A stretch of DNA of 64,000 nucleotides from Sphingopyxis sp. OAS728. GTDB lineage: Bacteria > Pseudomonadota > Alphaproteobacteria > Sphingomonadales > Sphingomonadaceae. Of this stretch, positions 54,026 through 62,394 are shown one piece after another. The stretch spans positions 1,488,001 through 1,552,000 of the forward strand of contig NZ_JADBDT010000001.1 in NCBI RefSeq assembly GCF_014873485.1. Reading direction: 5' to 3'. The first letter of the stretch is position 1; each line of letters opens with the position of its first letter. The notes under the pieces were generated by a model. It saw nothing but the letters and a program-made list of their open reading frames with translations. It was not told the origin of the DNA and ran no database searches. The position numbers and the translations under genes were made by a program.

Positions 54026-56152
54026 ATGCGTTTGCTTTGCTCTGCCGGTTTTACCTTTGCCCTCTTCCTCGCCGCCCCGGCCTTTGCGCAAGACCGCGCC
54101 GCCGCGGGCAGCGACGACGATGTGCACACCGGCGAGCCGATCGTCGTCACCGCGCCCTATGTCCGCAGCCTCGACATCCTCGGCAATGTGTCGGTGCTCG
54201 AAGGCGACGAGCTGGCGCGCGACATTCGCGGCCAGATCGGCGACACGCTGACGCGCCAGCCGGGGGTCTCGGCCACGAGCTTCTCCCCCGGCGCGTCGCG
54301 CCCCGTCCTTCGCGGCTTTTCGGGCGAGCGCGTCAAGGTCCTGACCGACGGCATCGGATCGATCGACGCGTCGAACACCTCCGCCGACCATGCGGTCACC
54401 ATCGACCCGCTGACCGTCGAGCGCATCGAAATCCTGCGCGGTCCCGCGGTGCTGCTGTTCGGCAGCCAGGCGATCGGCGGCGCAGTGAATATGTTCGACC
54501 GCCGGATTCCCCGCAAGGTCCCCGCCGATCATGTCCATATCGACGCGATCGGCGGCTATGCGACCGCGGCCAACGACCGCAATATCGGCAGCTCGATCGA
54601 CGTCGCGCTGAGCCCGCAGATCGTCGCGCATCTCGACGGCAGCTGGCGCAAGACCGGCGACGTCCGGACCGGCGGCTTCGTTTACGCTCCCGATATTCGC
54701 GGCGACCTGCTTCACCTCGCCGAACATGCGGTCGAGGACGGGCACCTCGACGAAGCAGCCGAGCTGACCGAACAGGCAGGCAAGCGCGGCAAGATCGACA
54801 ATACGCAGAGCGAGACCTGGACCGCGGGCGGCGGTATCTCGTTGATCAACGACGGCGGCCAGCTCGGCATTTCGGTCGGCTATTTCGACACCAACTACGG
54901 CGTGCCCGATCGCCCGAATACCGCGCACGATCATGGCGGCGAGGAAGAAGAAGGCGGCCACGACCATGGCGAAGGCCCCGTCACCATCGGCATGAAGCAG
55001 TGGCGCGCGGACCTGCGCGGCGAGGTCGAACTCGGCGACGGTTTCTTCGACAAGCTGCGCATCCGCGCGGGCTTTGCCGATTACAAGCACACCGAGTTCG
55101 AGGGCGACGAGGTCGGTACCGTCTTCACCAACCAGGGCGTCGAAGGCCGGATCGAGCTGGCGCAGAACGACCGCGGCGGCTGGCGCGGCGCGAGCGGCGT
55201 GCAATACAGCCACCGCGACTTCGATGCGATCGGGGCTGAGGCGTTCGTTCCGCGCAACCTGACCGACCAGTTCGCGCTGTTCACGCTGCAGGAATATACG
55301 ATGGGCCCGCTCGGGCTCGAAGCCGCGGCGCGCTACGAAAAGACCAATGTACGTGCGCAGGCGCTCGGCTTCGAGCGCAACTTCGACAGTTTTTCGGGCG
55401 CGCTCGGTGCAACCTATGACGTCTTTGAGGGCGCGAAATTCGGCGTCTCGGTGTCGCGCGCGGTGCGTGCGCCGTCGGCCGAAGAATTGCTGTCGAACGG
55501 CCCGCATATCGCGACGCAGAGCTTCGAGCTTGGCGACCCGAACCTGAAGCGCGAATCCAACTGGGGCGCCGAAGCGTCGTTCAAGATCAAGACCGACGCC
55601 TTCAACCTCAGCCTGACCGGCTATTCGAACTGGTTCGACAATTTCATCTATTCGGCCGCGACCGGCGCCGAACAGGATGAACTGCCCGTCTTCCAGTATT
55701 TCCAGCGTGACGCGCGCGTCTATGGCTTCGAGGCCGAGGCGAGTGCACGGCTGGCGCAGATCGCCGGCTTCAACATCGTCGGCGACGTCACCGCCGACAT
55801 GACGCGCGCGAAGATCAAGAACGCCGGGCTCGACCGCAACGTCCCGCGCATCCCCCCGCTCCGCATCCTCGGCGGGCTCGAAGCGCAGGGCGAACGCGTC
55901 GATGCGCGCGTCGAGGTCGAATGGACCGACGATCAGACGCGCACCGCGCAGTTCGAGACGCCGACCGACGGCTTCACGCTCGTCAACGCGTCGCTCAGCT
56001 GGCGCCCGCTGCCCGATACGAAGAATCTGACGCTGAGCCTGTCGGCGAACAACATCTTCGACGTCGAGGCACGTCGCCACGCGAGCTTTACCAAGGATTA
56101 TGTGCCGCTCGCCGGGCGCGATTTCCGCCTGACAGCCCGGGCGAGTTTCTAA
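54026..56152 (+). CDS. TonB-dependent receptor, ZnuD-like (zinc uptake)
   Basis: 708 residues. N-terminal signal peptide (LLCSAGFTFALFLAAPAFA), TonB-box region EPIVVTAP, plug domain with GDTLTRQPGVSATSFSPG, and ERIEILRGPAVLLFGSQAIGG, then a 22-strand barrel ending in F. An extracellular His/Glu loop, HDHGGEEEEGGHDHGEG (~300-316), is characteristic of ZnuD-type zinc receptors. It likely imports Zn(II). A Zur-like box precedes it. It diverges from cysK and ends at a strong terminator. Confidence 0.85.
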   Translation: MRLLCSAGFTFALFLAAPAFAQDRAAAGSDDDVHTGEPIVVTAPYVRSLDILGNVSVLEGDELARDIRGQIGDTLTRQPGVSATSFSPGASRPVLRGFSGERVKVLTDGIGSIDASNTSADHAVTIDPLTVERIEILRGPAVLLFGSQAIGGAVNMFDRRIPRKVPADHVHIDAIGGYATAANDRNIGSSIDVALSPQIVAHLDGSWRKTGDVRTGGFVYAPDIRGDLLHLAEHAVEDGHLDEAAELTEQAGKRGKIDNTQSETWTAGGGISLINDGGQLGISVGYFDTNYGVPDRPNTAHDHGGEEEEGGHDHGEGPVTIGMKQWRADLRGEVELGDGFFDKLRIRAGFADYKHTEFEGDEVGTVFTNQGVEGRIELAQNDRGGWRGASGVQYSHRDFDAIGAEAFVPRNLTDQFALFTLQEYTMGPLGLEAAARYEKTNVRAQALGFERNFDSFSGALGATYDVFEGAKFGVSVSRAVRAPSAEELLSNGPHIATQSFELGDPNLKRESNWGAEASFKIKTDAFNLSLTGYSNWFDNFIYSAATGAEQDELPVFQYFQRDARVYGFEAEASARLAQIAGFNIVGDVTADMTRAKIKNAGLDRNVPRIPPLRILGGLEAQGERVDARVEVEWTDDQTRTAQFETPTDGFTLVNASLSWRPLPDTKNLTLSLSANNIFDVEARRHASFTKDYVPLAGRDFRLTARASF

Positions 56153-56175
56153 CCCCTCTCTCCGCTCGTCCCGGC

Positions 56176-56204
56176 GGCCGGGTCCGGTTTCACCGGGCCC
56201 GGCC
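56176..56204. terminator. Intrinsic terminator hairpin between converging genes
   Basis: GGCCGGGTCCGG-tttca-CCGGGCCCGGCC is a 12-bp stem with one G-U pair and a 5-base loop. It lies between the TonB receptor stop (56152, plus) and the secreted protein stop (56214, minus) and can serve both. Confidence 0.6.
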
Positions 56205-56213
56205 TGTCGCGGT

Positions 56214-56753
56214 TCAGAAGGGCAGTTGCTTGCGCTTGTTCCAATAGATCGAGGTGGCGGCCGCATAGGCGCCGACCTTTTCCCACACCGCACCGTCGAT
56301 CTTGTCGATGTCGACGCCGCTCTCGATATAGGCTTGGACGATCTTCATGACCTGCTCTTCGGTCATGTCGCCCGACAGATCGGGGTTTGCCCCGGTCGGG
56401 CCGAAATCGAGCGCCTTGTCGACCACGGCGGGCGCCAGGTCGAGCCGTCCGATATCCGCCGCGAGCCACTCGCGCGAAATCCGCGCGAGGCTGTAGTCGA
56501 AGTAAATGCCCTTCTGCTCGTCGGTGATACCGTGACGCGCGACGCACGCGTCGGTCACGGCCCCCAGATCCTTGAACAGCGCCTCGCGTGAAGCCACATC
56601 GCCGCCGCCCGCCATCGCGTCACCGATCGATGCCCGCGTTTCACTCGGGATCGACGCGATGACGCAATCGAACTTCTCGCCTTCCTGCGCCGATGCGATG
56701 CCCGGCAGCGCCGAACACGCCAGCATCGCCGCAGCCATCAAAGTCCTGAACAT
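56214..56753 (-). CDS. Secreted hypothetical protein
   Basis: 179 residues from ATG 56753, preferred over GTG 56768 because AAGGA lies upstream. Signal peptide MFRTLMAAAMLACSALPGIASA cleaved after ASA. The mature part is helical with two Cys (FDCVIASIPSETRASIG ... DACVARHG). No family recognised. Its place beside fabG has no obvious meaning. Confidence 0.6.
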   Translation of the reverse strand: MFRTLMAAAMLACSALPGIASAQEGEKFDCVIASIPSETRASIGDAMAGGGDVASREALFKDLGAVTDACVARHGITDEQKGIYFDYSLARISREWLAADIGRLDLAPAVVDKALDFGPTGANPDLSGDMTEEQVMKIVQAYIESGVDIDKIDGAVWEKVGAYAAATSIYWNKRKQLPF

Positions 56754-56785
56754 CGGCGAATCCTTCACGCTCGAGAGATCGACCC

Positions 56786-57526
56786 TCAGGACAGCATGGC
56801 CATCCCGCCGTTCACATGCAACGTCTGCCCGGTGACATAGCCCGCCTCTTTCGACGCGAGATAGACGACGGCCGCGGCGATATCGCTACCCTCACCCATC
56901 CGGCCCGCCGGGATGCGCTGGTTCAGCGCTTCCTTCTGTGCGTCGGGCAGGTCGTCGGTCATCGCGGTCGCGATGAAGCCCGGCGCAACACAATTGGCGG
57001 TGACGCCGCGGCTCGCAAGTTCCTGCGCCAACGCCTTGGTCATGCCGGTGACGCCCGCCTTCGACGCGGCATAATTGGCCTGCCCCGGGTTGCCGGTCGC
57101 GCCGACGACGCTGGTGATCGAGATGATACGGCCGAAGCGCGCCTTCATCATCGGCTTCGCAGCGGCGCGCGCGAGACGGAAATTGGCTTCGAGGTTGATG
57201 CGGATGACATCCATCCACTCCTCATCCTTCATCCGCATGATCAGATTGTCGCGCGTCACGCCGGCGTTGTTGACGAGAATATCGAGTTGGCTCAGCGCTT
57301 CGACCGCCGACGGCACGAGCGCGTCGACCGCGGCACCGTCGCCAAGGTTGCACGGCAAGGCTACATGATCGCCGCCGAGCGTATCGCGAAAGGCATTGAG
57401 CTTGTCCGCATTGGAGCCCGAGACCGCGAGACGTGCGCCCTGCGCCGCAAGCGCCTGCGCGATGGCCGAACCGATACCGCCCGAAGCGCCGGTGACGAGG
57501 GCGGTCATGCCGGTAAGATCGAACAT
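56786..57526 (-). CDS. fabG: 3-oxoacyl-[ACP] reductase
   Basis: 246 residues with CAGGAG upstream. TGASGGIG (12-19), NNAG (86-89), catalytic S139, Y152 and K156, all present. NADPH-dependent reduction in fatty-acid elongation. It follows fabD by 24 bases, so the pair is probably one transcript; acpP is not found in the window. Confidence 0.94.
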   Translation of the reverse strand: MFDLTGMTALVTGASGGIGSAIAQALAAQGARLAVSGSNADKLNAFRDTLGGDHVALPCNLGDGAAVDALVPSAVEALSQLDILVNNAGVTRDNLIMRMKDEEWMDVIRINLEANFRLARAAAKPMMKARFGRIISITSVVGATGNPGQANYAASKAGVTGMTKALAQELASRGVTANCVAPGFIATAMTDDLPDAQKEALNQRIPAGRMGEGSDIAAAVVYLASKEAGYVTGQTLHVNGGMAMLS

Positions 57527-57550
57527 CTGAGTTTCTCCTGAATCTGGTAA

Positions 57551-58489
57551 TTAGAGCGACTTGAGCAACGCTTCGATGTCATCCATCGAAATCACGCTGA
57601 TCGTCTCGACTTCGCCCGACGCGCTGCGCTTGACCATTGGCGACAGGACCTTGCCGCCGAATTCGACGAAGTGCGCGACGCCGATATCCTCCATCGACGC
57701 AACGCTTTCGCGCCAGCGGACGCGGCCGGTGACCTGGCTCACGAGCAGGTCTCGGATCGTGTCGGGGTCGCTCACCGGGCTGGCTGTGACATTGGCGACA
57801 ACGGGGACCAGCGGGGCCGCCGGCGGGTTCGCACCGAGCGCCTCGGCCATCGCATCGGCGGCGGGCTGCATCAGCGGGCAGTGAAAAGGCGCCGACACCG
57901 GCAGCAGCACACCGCGCTTGATGCCAAAATCCTTGACCAGCGCGACCGCGCGCTCGACCGCGCCCTTGTGGCCCGAGATCACGACCTGCGACGGGTCATT
58001 GTCGTTGGCGACGGTGCAGATTTCGCCGTCGGCGGCGGCATCGGCAAGCTTCTGCGCTGTCTCTATATCGGCGCCGAGCAGCGCCGCCATCGCGCCGATG
58101 CCGACGGGCACCGCCGCCTGCATCGCCTGCCCGCGCGTCTTCAAAAGGCGCGCGGTGGTCGCAAGGTCGAATGCTCCCGCGGCGCAGAGCGCGGTATATT
58201 CGCCGAGGCTGTGGCCCGCGACATAATCGGCCTTGGCCGACAGCGTCACGCCGCCTTCCTTCTCGAGCACGCGCAGCGTCGCGATCGCGTTCGCCATGAT
58301 CGCGGGCTGGGCATTTTCGGTAAGGACCAGCTGGTCCTCGGGACCTTCGCTCATCAGCTGGAACAGCTTCTGGCCGAGCGCGTCGTCGACCTCCTGAAAC
58401 ACTTCGCGTGCGACCGGCGAGGCGTCGGAAAGCGCCTTGCCCATGCCGACTGCCTGGCTGCCCTGACCCGGAAAGATGAATGCGCGCAT
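57551..58489 (-). CDS. fabD: Malonyl-CoA:ACP transacylase
   Basis: 312 residues. FPGQGSQAVGMG, nucleophile S94 in GHSLGEYTAL, and a His in SAPFHCPLM. Charges ACP with malonyl groups. RBS AGGGGGACG. It comes just after an LD-carboxypeptidase gene transcribed in the same direction, 46 bases upstream. Confidence 0.96.
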   Translation of the reverse strand: MRAFIFPGQGSQAVGMGKALSDASPVAREVFQEVDDALGQKLFQLMSEGPEDQLVLTENAQPAIMANAIATLRVLEKEGGVTLSAKADYVAGHSLGEYTALCAAGAFDLATTARLLKTRGQAMQAAVPVGIGAMAALLGADIETAQKLADAAADGEICTVANDNDPSQVVISGHKGAVERAVALVKDFGIKRGVLLPVSAPFHCPLMQPAADAMAEALGANPPAAPLVPVVANVTASPVSDPDTIRDLLVSQVTGRVRWRESVASMEDIGVAHFVEFGGKVLSPMVKRSASGEVETISVISMDDIEALLKSL

Positions 58490-58534
58490 ATTGCGTCCCC
58501 TAGCGTAATTTTGAATTGGGCCGCGCCTATTCCT

Positions 58535-59362
58535 TCACCCCGCGCGATGCAAGCCGAAGGGCACGACCTTGTTCGCCGCGTCGTGGCCGATGTCCGCCCG
58601 GCCGAGCCACGCGATGCCGGCACGCGCACACCAGCCCTGCGCGATTTCTTCGGCTTCCATGCCGAATGGACGGTCGTTTTCGCGAATGTCGCTGAAGCGC
58701 CCCAGCCGCAGCCCCGCAAGCCCGCGCGGCCCCAGATAGCCGGTGACATGGAAGAAGGCGCGGTCGAAGGCGTAGAGATATTCGCTGACCTCCTCGATCA
58801 GCAGGACATGGCCCGAAAGATCGGGTTCGAGCGGGGTGCCAAGCAGCATCGACAGCGTCATCAGGTTGAACGCCGCATTGCGCGCGCCATGCTGCAAGCC
58901 CGGCTCGCACGCCCCCGGATCGCGCGCGACGAGCCAGTCGAGCGCGCGGAGCACCGCGGCGTCGCCGCCGTCACGGCGGATATCGGCAACCATCGGACCA
59001 TGCGCGACATGGTCGAAGCCTTCGCGGTAGAGGGCGCCGAGCAGATTGCCCTGATCCGAATAGCCGAGAAACGTCTTGCCCCGCGCCACGTCGGTCATCG
59101 CCGCCACCGCATCCTCGGCGATCCGGCATGCGCCATAGCCGCCACGCGCGAACCAGACCGCGTCGATATCGGGGCGGTTCGCCATTTCGACGAGCGCGGC
59201 GAAACGATGCCCGTCCTCTCCCGCGAAATGGCCGTGCGTCGCGAAGCATTGCGGGTCGAAAACCAGCTCGACGTCGGGATAGCCGAGGCTGGCGAGCGCG
59301 CGCACCGCCTCGGCATCGTCTGGCAGGATCGGGGTCGACGGGGCTACTATTCCTATACGCAT
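58535..59362 (-). CDS. ldcA: LD-carboxypeptidase (S66 family)
   Basis: 275 residues with AAGGGGG upstream. RGGYGACRIAED, FLGYSDQGNLL with the nucleophile Ser in GYSD, LLIEEVSEYLYAFDR with the catalytic Glu and IGHDAANKVVPFG with the His. It trims murein tetrapeptide to tripeptide in the cytoplasm. Divergent neighbour is an Mpl-like ligase, so the two form a peptidoglycan-recycling pair across a repeat element. Confidence 0.86.
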   Translation of the reverse strand: MRIGIVAPSTPILPDDAEAVRALASLGYPDVELVFDPQCFATHGHFAGEDGHRFAALVEMANRPDIDAVWFARGGYGACRIAEDAVAAMTDVARGKTFLGYSDQGNLLGALYREGFDHVAHGPMVADIRRDGGDAAVLRALDWLVARDPGACEPGLQHGARNAAFNLMTLSMLLGTPLEPDLSGHVLLIEEVSEYLYAFDRAFFHVTGYLGPRGLAGLRLGRFSDIRENDRPFGMEAEEIAQGWCARAGIAWLGRADIGHDAANKVVPFGLHRAG

Positions 59363-59374
59363 GAGCCCCCTTAT

Positions 59375-59456
59375 CCGCTCGCATCGAGCGAAGTCGAGAT
59401 GCCTCTCGGCCTCACGTTATTCCAACGGGTGTCTCGACTTCGCTCGACACGAGCGG
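59375..59456. repeat. Inverted-repeat intergenic element
   Basis: Two 29-base arms, 59375-59403 and 59428-59456, are inverted and match at 25 positions; the core is TCGAGCGAAGTCGAGA in each. The spacer is 24 bases. The core is a familiar intergenic repeat of sphingomonads. It fills the gap between ldcA and the Mpl-like gene. Confidence 0.6.
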
Positions 59457-59510
59457 AAATCGGGGCGAGTGCCGGTTGCAAACCCATGATCAAAGCCATA
59501 TCGCGCCGCG

Positions 59511-60899
59511 ATGGCCGAAAACAAATCCTATTTCTTCTGCGGCATCGGCGGGTCAGGTATGTTGCCGCTCGCGATGATCGTTGCGGCGCGCGGCGCAGCG
59601 GTTTCGGGTTCGGACCGCAGCCGCGACCAGGGCCGGACGCCCGAAAAATTCGCCTGGCTCGAAAGCCAGGGCATCGCCTTTTATCCGCAGGACGGCAGCG
59701 GGCCGCGCATGGGCCAGATTCTCGTCGCATCGGCGGCGATCGAGGATAGCGTTCCCGATATCGCCGCCGCCAACGCCCTCGCCCTGCCGCGCATGACGCG
59801 CGCCGACCTCAACGCCGCGCTGTTCAACGATGCCGACAGCGCGATCGGCGTCGGCGGGACGAGCGGCAAATCGACCGTCACCGGGATGATCGGCTGGATC
59901 CTCGAAAACACGGGCCGCAAGCCGACGGTGATGAACGGCGCCGTAATGCGCAATTTCTCGGGCGACGACCGCCCCTTTGCCAGCGCGCTCGTCGGCGATG
60001 CCGCCATCTATGTCAGCGAGGTCGACGAAAGCGACGGGTCGATCGCGCTTTATCGCCCCGATGTCGCGGTCGTCACCAACATCAGCCTCGATCACAAGAG
60101 CCTCGAAGAACTGCACCGGCTGTTCGGTGATTTTGCCGCGAAAGCGCGCGTCGCGGTGATCAACGCCGACGATCCCGAATCCGCGCCGTTGATGCGCGGC
60201 GGCAATGCTCTGAGCTTCGGTTTCAGCGACCCCGCGACGGTGCGCGGCAGCGATTTCGAAGCGCTGCCCGACGGTTGCCGCTTTGCGGCGAACGTCGACG
60301 GCTACCGCTACGAGATACGTCTTCGCATGCCGGGGCGTCACAACGCCGCCAACGCCCTCGCCGCGATCGCCGCCGCACGCGCGGTCGATATCCCGGTTGC
60401 CGAGGCGGTCAACGCGCTGGCGAGCTTCGCCGGTCTCGCACGCCGTTACGAGGTACTGGGTCAGGCGAACGACGTCACCGTCATCGACGATTTTGCGCAC
60501 AATCCCGACAAGGTCGCCGCGACGCTGGCCGCGGTCGCCGAACTGCCCGGCCGTGCGCTGTTTTTTTTCCAGCCGCACGGTTACGGTCCGCTGCGCCAGA
60601 TGGGCAAGGAACTGGCGGCGAGCTTTGCAAAGGGAATGCGCGACGACGACAAGCTTTTCGTCTGCGACCCGGTCTATTTCGGCGGCACGGTCGACCGCAG
60701 TATCGGCAGCGAGGTACTGGTCGCCGATATCGTCGCGGGCGGCGCTGATGCAGTCCACCTGACCACCCGAGCCAATTGCGGCGCCGCGATACTCGACGAA
60801 GCGAAAGCAGGCGACCGCATCCTCATCCTCGGCGCGCGCGACGACACGCTCACCGAATTCGGCCGCGAACTGTTGGAAAAGCTCGCCCTCCGCGCTTGA
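59511..60899 (+). CDS. Mur ligase family protein, Mpl/MurC-like
   Basis: 462 residues. N-terminal FFCGIGGSGMLPLAMIVA, ATP P-loop GTSGKST (116-122; MurC and Mpl usually have GTHGKTTT), EVDESDGS and DDFAHNPDKVAA. The domains and length (Mpl of E. coli is 457) suit the murein peptide ligase that joins recycled tripeptide to UDP-MurNAc. The P-loop differs from both MurC and Mpl, so substrate needs a test. Contains a T8 run at ~60561 (FFF). Divergent from ldcA. Confidence 0.75.
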   Translation: MAENKSYFFCGIGGSGMLPLAMIVAARGAAVSGSDRSRDQGRTPEKFAWLESQGIAFYPQDGSGPRMGQILVASAAIEDSVPDIAAANALALPRMTRADLNAALFNDADSAIGVGGTSGKSTVTGMIGWILENTGRKPTVMNGAVMRNFSGDDRPFASALVGDAAIYVSEVDESDGSIALYRPDVAVVTNISLDHKSLEELHRLFGDFAAKARVAVINADDPESAPLMRGGNALSFGFSDPATVRGSDFEALPDGCRFAANVDGYRYEIRLRMPGRHNAANALAAIAAARAVDIPVAEAVNALASFAGLARRYEVLGQANDVTVIDDFAHNPDKVAATLAAVAELPGRALFFFQPHGYGPLRQMGKELAASFAKGMRDDDKLFVCDPVYFGGTVDRSIGSEVLVADIVAGGADAVHLTTRANCGAAILDEAKAGDRILILGARDDTLTEFGRELLEKLALRA

Positions 60900-60923
60900 T
60901 TTCCTCCCGCGAATCTGTATAGG
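60896..60923 (+). promoter_or_regulatory. Candidate sigma-70 promoter for rpsF operon
   Basis: TTGATT (60896-60901), 16 bases, then TATAGG (60918-60923). It overlaps the end of the Mpl-like gene and lies 136 bases before rpsF. Confidence 0.45.
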
Positions 60924-60933
60924 CGCGCTCATT

Positions 60934-60962
60934 CGGGGCGAGGCCTTGTGCCGTTCGCCCCG
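60934..60962 (+). promoter_or_regulatory. Hairpin in the rpsF leader
   Basis: CGGGGCGA and TCGCCCCG form a perfect 8-bp stem around a 13-base loop containing GCCGT. Position in the rpsF leader suits the S6:S18-type autoregulatory RNA (known class with a conserved CCG bulge); the fit was judged only by eye. Confidence 0.4.
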
Positions 60963-61058
60963 TTTGCTTTGCATCAATCCGCAAAGCCGGACGACAGCCG
61001 GAGGGGTTTCGCGATTGGCGCGAAATCAGCGATCGGCCAAATCGAAGGAAGCGCGACC

Positions 61059-61424
61059 ATGCCGTTTTACGAGCATGTCTTTATCGCGCGTCAGGACCTG
61101 AGCCAGGCTCAGGTCGACGCGCTGGCGGAAACCGTCACCAACGTCATCGGCGAATATAAGGGCACGGTTCACAAGACCGAGACCTGGGGCCTCAAGCAGC
61201 TCGCCTACAAGATCCAGAAGAACCGCAAGGGTCACTATGTGATGCTGTCGGCCGAAGTGTCGGGCGAAGCGATCGCAGAGATCGAGCGTCAGGCTGCGAT
61301 CAACGAAGATATCATCCGCTGGCTCACCATCAAGGTCGATGAACTCGAAAAGGGTCCGTCGGTGATGATGCGCAAGCAGGAACGTCGTGGCGGCCGCGGC
61401 CGTGACCGCGACGGCGAAGAATAA
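61059..61424 (+). CDS. rpsF: 30S ribosomal protein S6
   Basis: 121 residues from ATG 61059, with GAAGGAAG upstream; an in-frame extension to 60948 is not used. [40 protein letters not shown] and [14 protein letters not shown] are S6 signatures. The charged C-terminal tail ends in RDRDGEE. First gene of the rpsF-rpsR-rplI operon. Confidence 0.97.
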   Translation: MPFYEHVFIARQDLSQAQVDALAETVTNVIGEYKGTVHKTETWGLKQLAYKIQKNRKGHYVMLSAEVSGEAIAEIERQAAINEDIIRWLTIKVDELEKGPSVMMRKQERRGGRGRDRDGEE

Positions 61425-61435
61425 GGATAACGATC

Positions 61436-61660
61436 ATGGCACGACCCTTTTTCCGCCGCCGCAAGACCTGCCCCTTCAGCCAGAAGGACGCACCGGTCAT
61501 CGATTACAAGGACGTCCGCCTGCTCCAGGGTTACCTGTCGGAGCGCGGCAAGATCGTCCCGTCGCGGATCACCGCGGTGTCCACCAAGAAGCAGCGTGAG
61601 CTGGCGAAGGCGATCAAGCGCTCGCGCCACATCGGCCTGCTCCCCTACATTGTGAAGTAA
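61436..61660 (+). CDS. rpsR: 30S ribosomal protein S18
   Basis: 74 residues. [21 protein letters not shown] and [20 protein letters not shown] are the S18 core. 11 bases after rpsF. Confidence 0.97.
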   Translation: MARPFFRRRKTCPFSQKDAPVIDYKDVRLLQGYLSERGKIVPSRITAVSTKKQRELAKAIKRSRHIGLLPYIVK

Positions 61661-61673
61661 GGAGGGCGGACCG

Positions 61674-62300
61674 ATGGAAATCATCCTGCTCGAACGTATC
61701 GAGAAACTGGGCGGTATCGGCGACGTCGTCACCGTCAAGAACGGCTTTGCCCGTAACTACCTGCTGCCGAACAACAAGGCGCTCCGTGCGAACGAAGCGA
61801 ACCGCAAGCTGTTCGAAGCCAATCGTTCGAAGATCGAGGCCGACAACGCCGAGCGTCGTACCGACGCCGAAGGCCGCGCCAAGGACATCGACGGCAAGCA
61901 GGTCGTCCTGATCCGTCAGGCATCGAACACCGGCCAGCTTTACGGCTCGGTCTCGGTGCGCGACATCGTCGACGCGCTGGTCGAGGACGGCGCCGCGAAC
62001 ATCACCAAGTCGATGGTCGAGCTTGAGCGCCCGATCAAGTCGCTGGGCCTTTTCGAGGTCAAGGTGAAGCTGCACCCCGAGGTCGTCGTGACCGTCGGCG
62101 TCAACGTCGCGCGCTCGCCCGACGAAGCCGAAATGCAGAAGCAGGGCATCGACGTCATCGCGGCGATGTTCGAGGAAGAACAGGCCGAAGCCGTTGCTTC
62201 GGCGCTGGAACCCGACAGCGAAGACGAATTCGAAGACGCCACGCCGCCTTCGGAACTCGCTGCCGAAGCTCCGGCTGCAGACGAAGCCGAAGAAGCGTAG
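61674..62300 (+). CDS. rplI: 50S ribosomal protein L9
   Basis: 208 residues; bacterial L9 is usually ~150. MEIILLERIEKLGGIGDVVTVKNG and GFARNYLLPNNKA are the N-terminal L9 signature. The extra ~50 residues form an acidic Glu/Ala tail (EEEQAEAVASALEPDSEDEFEDATPPSE), seen in other alphaproteobacteria. 13 bases after rpsR. Confidence 0.96.
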   Translation: MEIILLERIEKLGGIGDVVTVKNGFARNYLLPNNKALRANEANRKLFEANRSKIEADNAERRTDAEGRAKDIDGKQVVLIRQASNTGQLYGSVSVRDIVDALVEDGAANITKSMVELERPIKSLGLFEVKVKLHPEVVVTVGVNVARSPDEAEMQKQGIDVIAAMFEEEQAEAVASALEPDSEDEFEDATPPSELAAEAPAADEAEEA

Positions 62301-62323
62301 GCTTCCTCTGGCCAAAGCCTTTT

Positions 62324-62362
62324 GAAAGGGCCGCGTTTCCGAAAGGGAGCGCGGCCCTTTTC
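62324..62362 (+). terminator. Intrinsic terminator of the rpsF-rpsR-rplI operon
   Basis: GAAAGGGCCGCG pairs with CGCGGCCCTTTTC, with a 14-base loop, 23 bases after the rplI stop, followed by TTCTT. Strong stem and a T-rich end. Confidence 0.75.
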
Positions 62363-62394
62363 TTATGCGCCACCCTTTCCTATGGCGACAGGTG

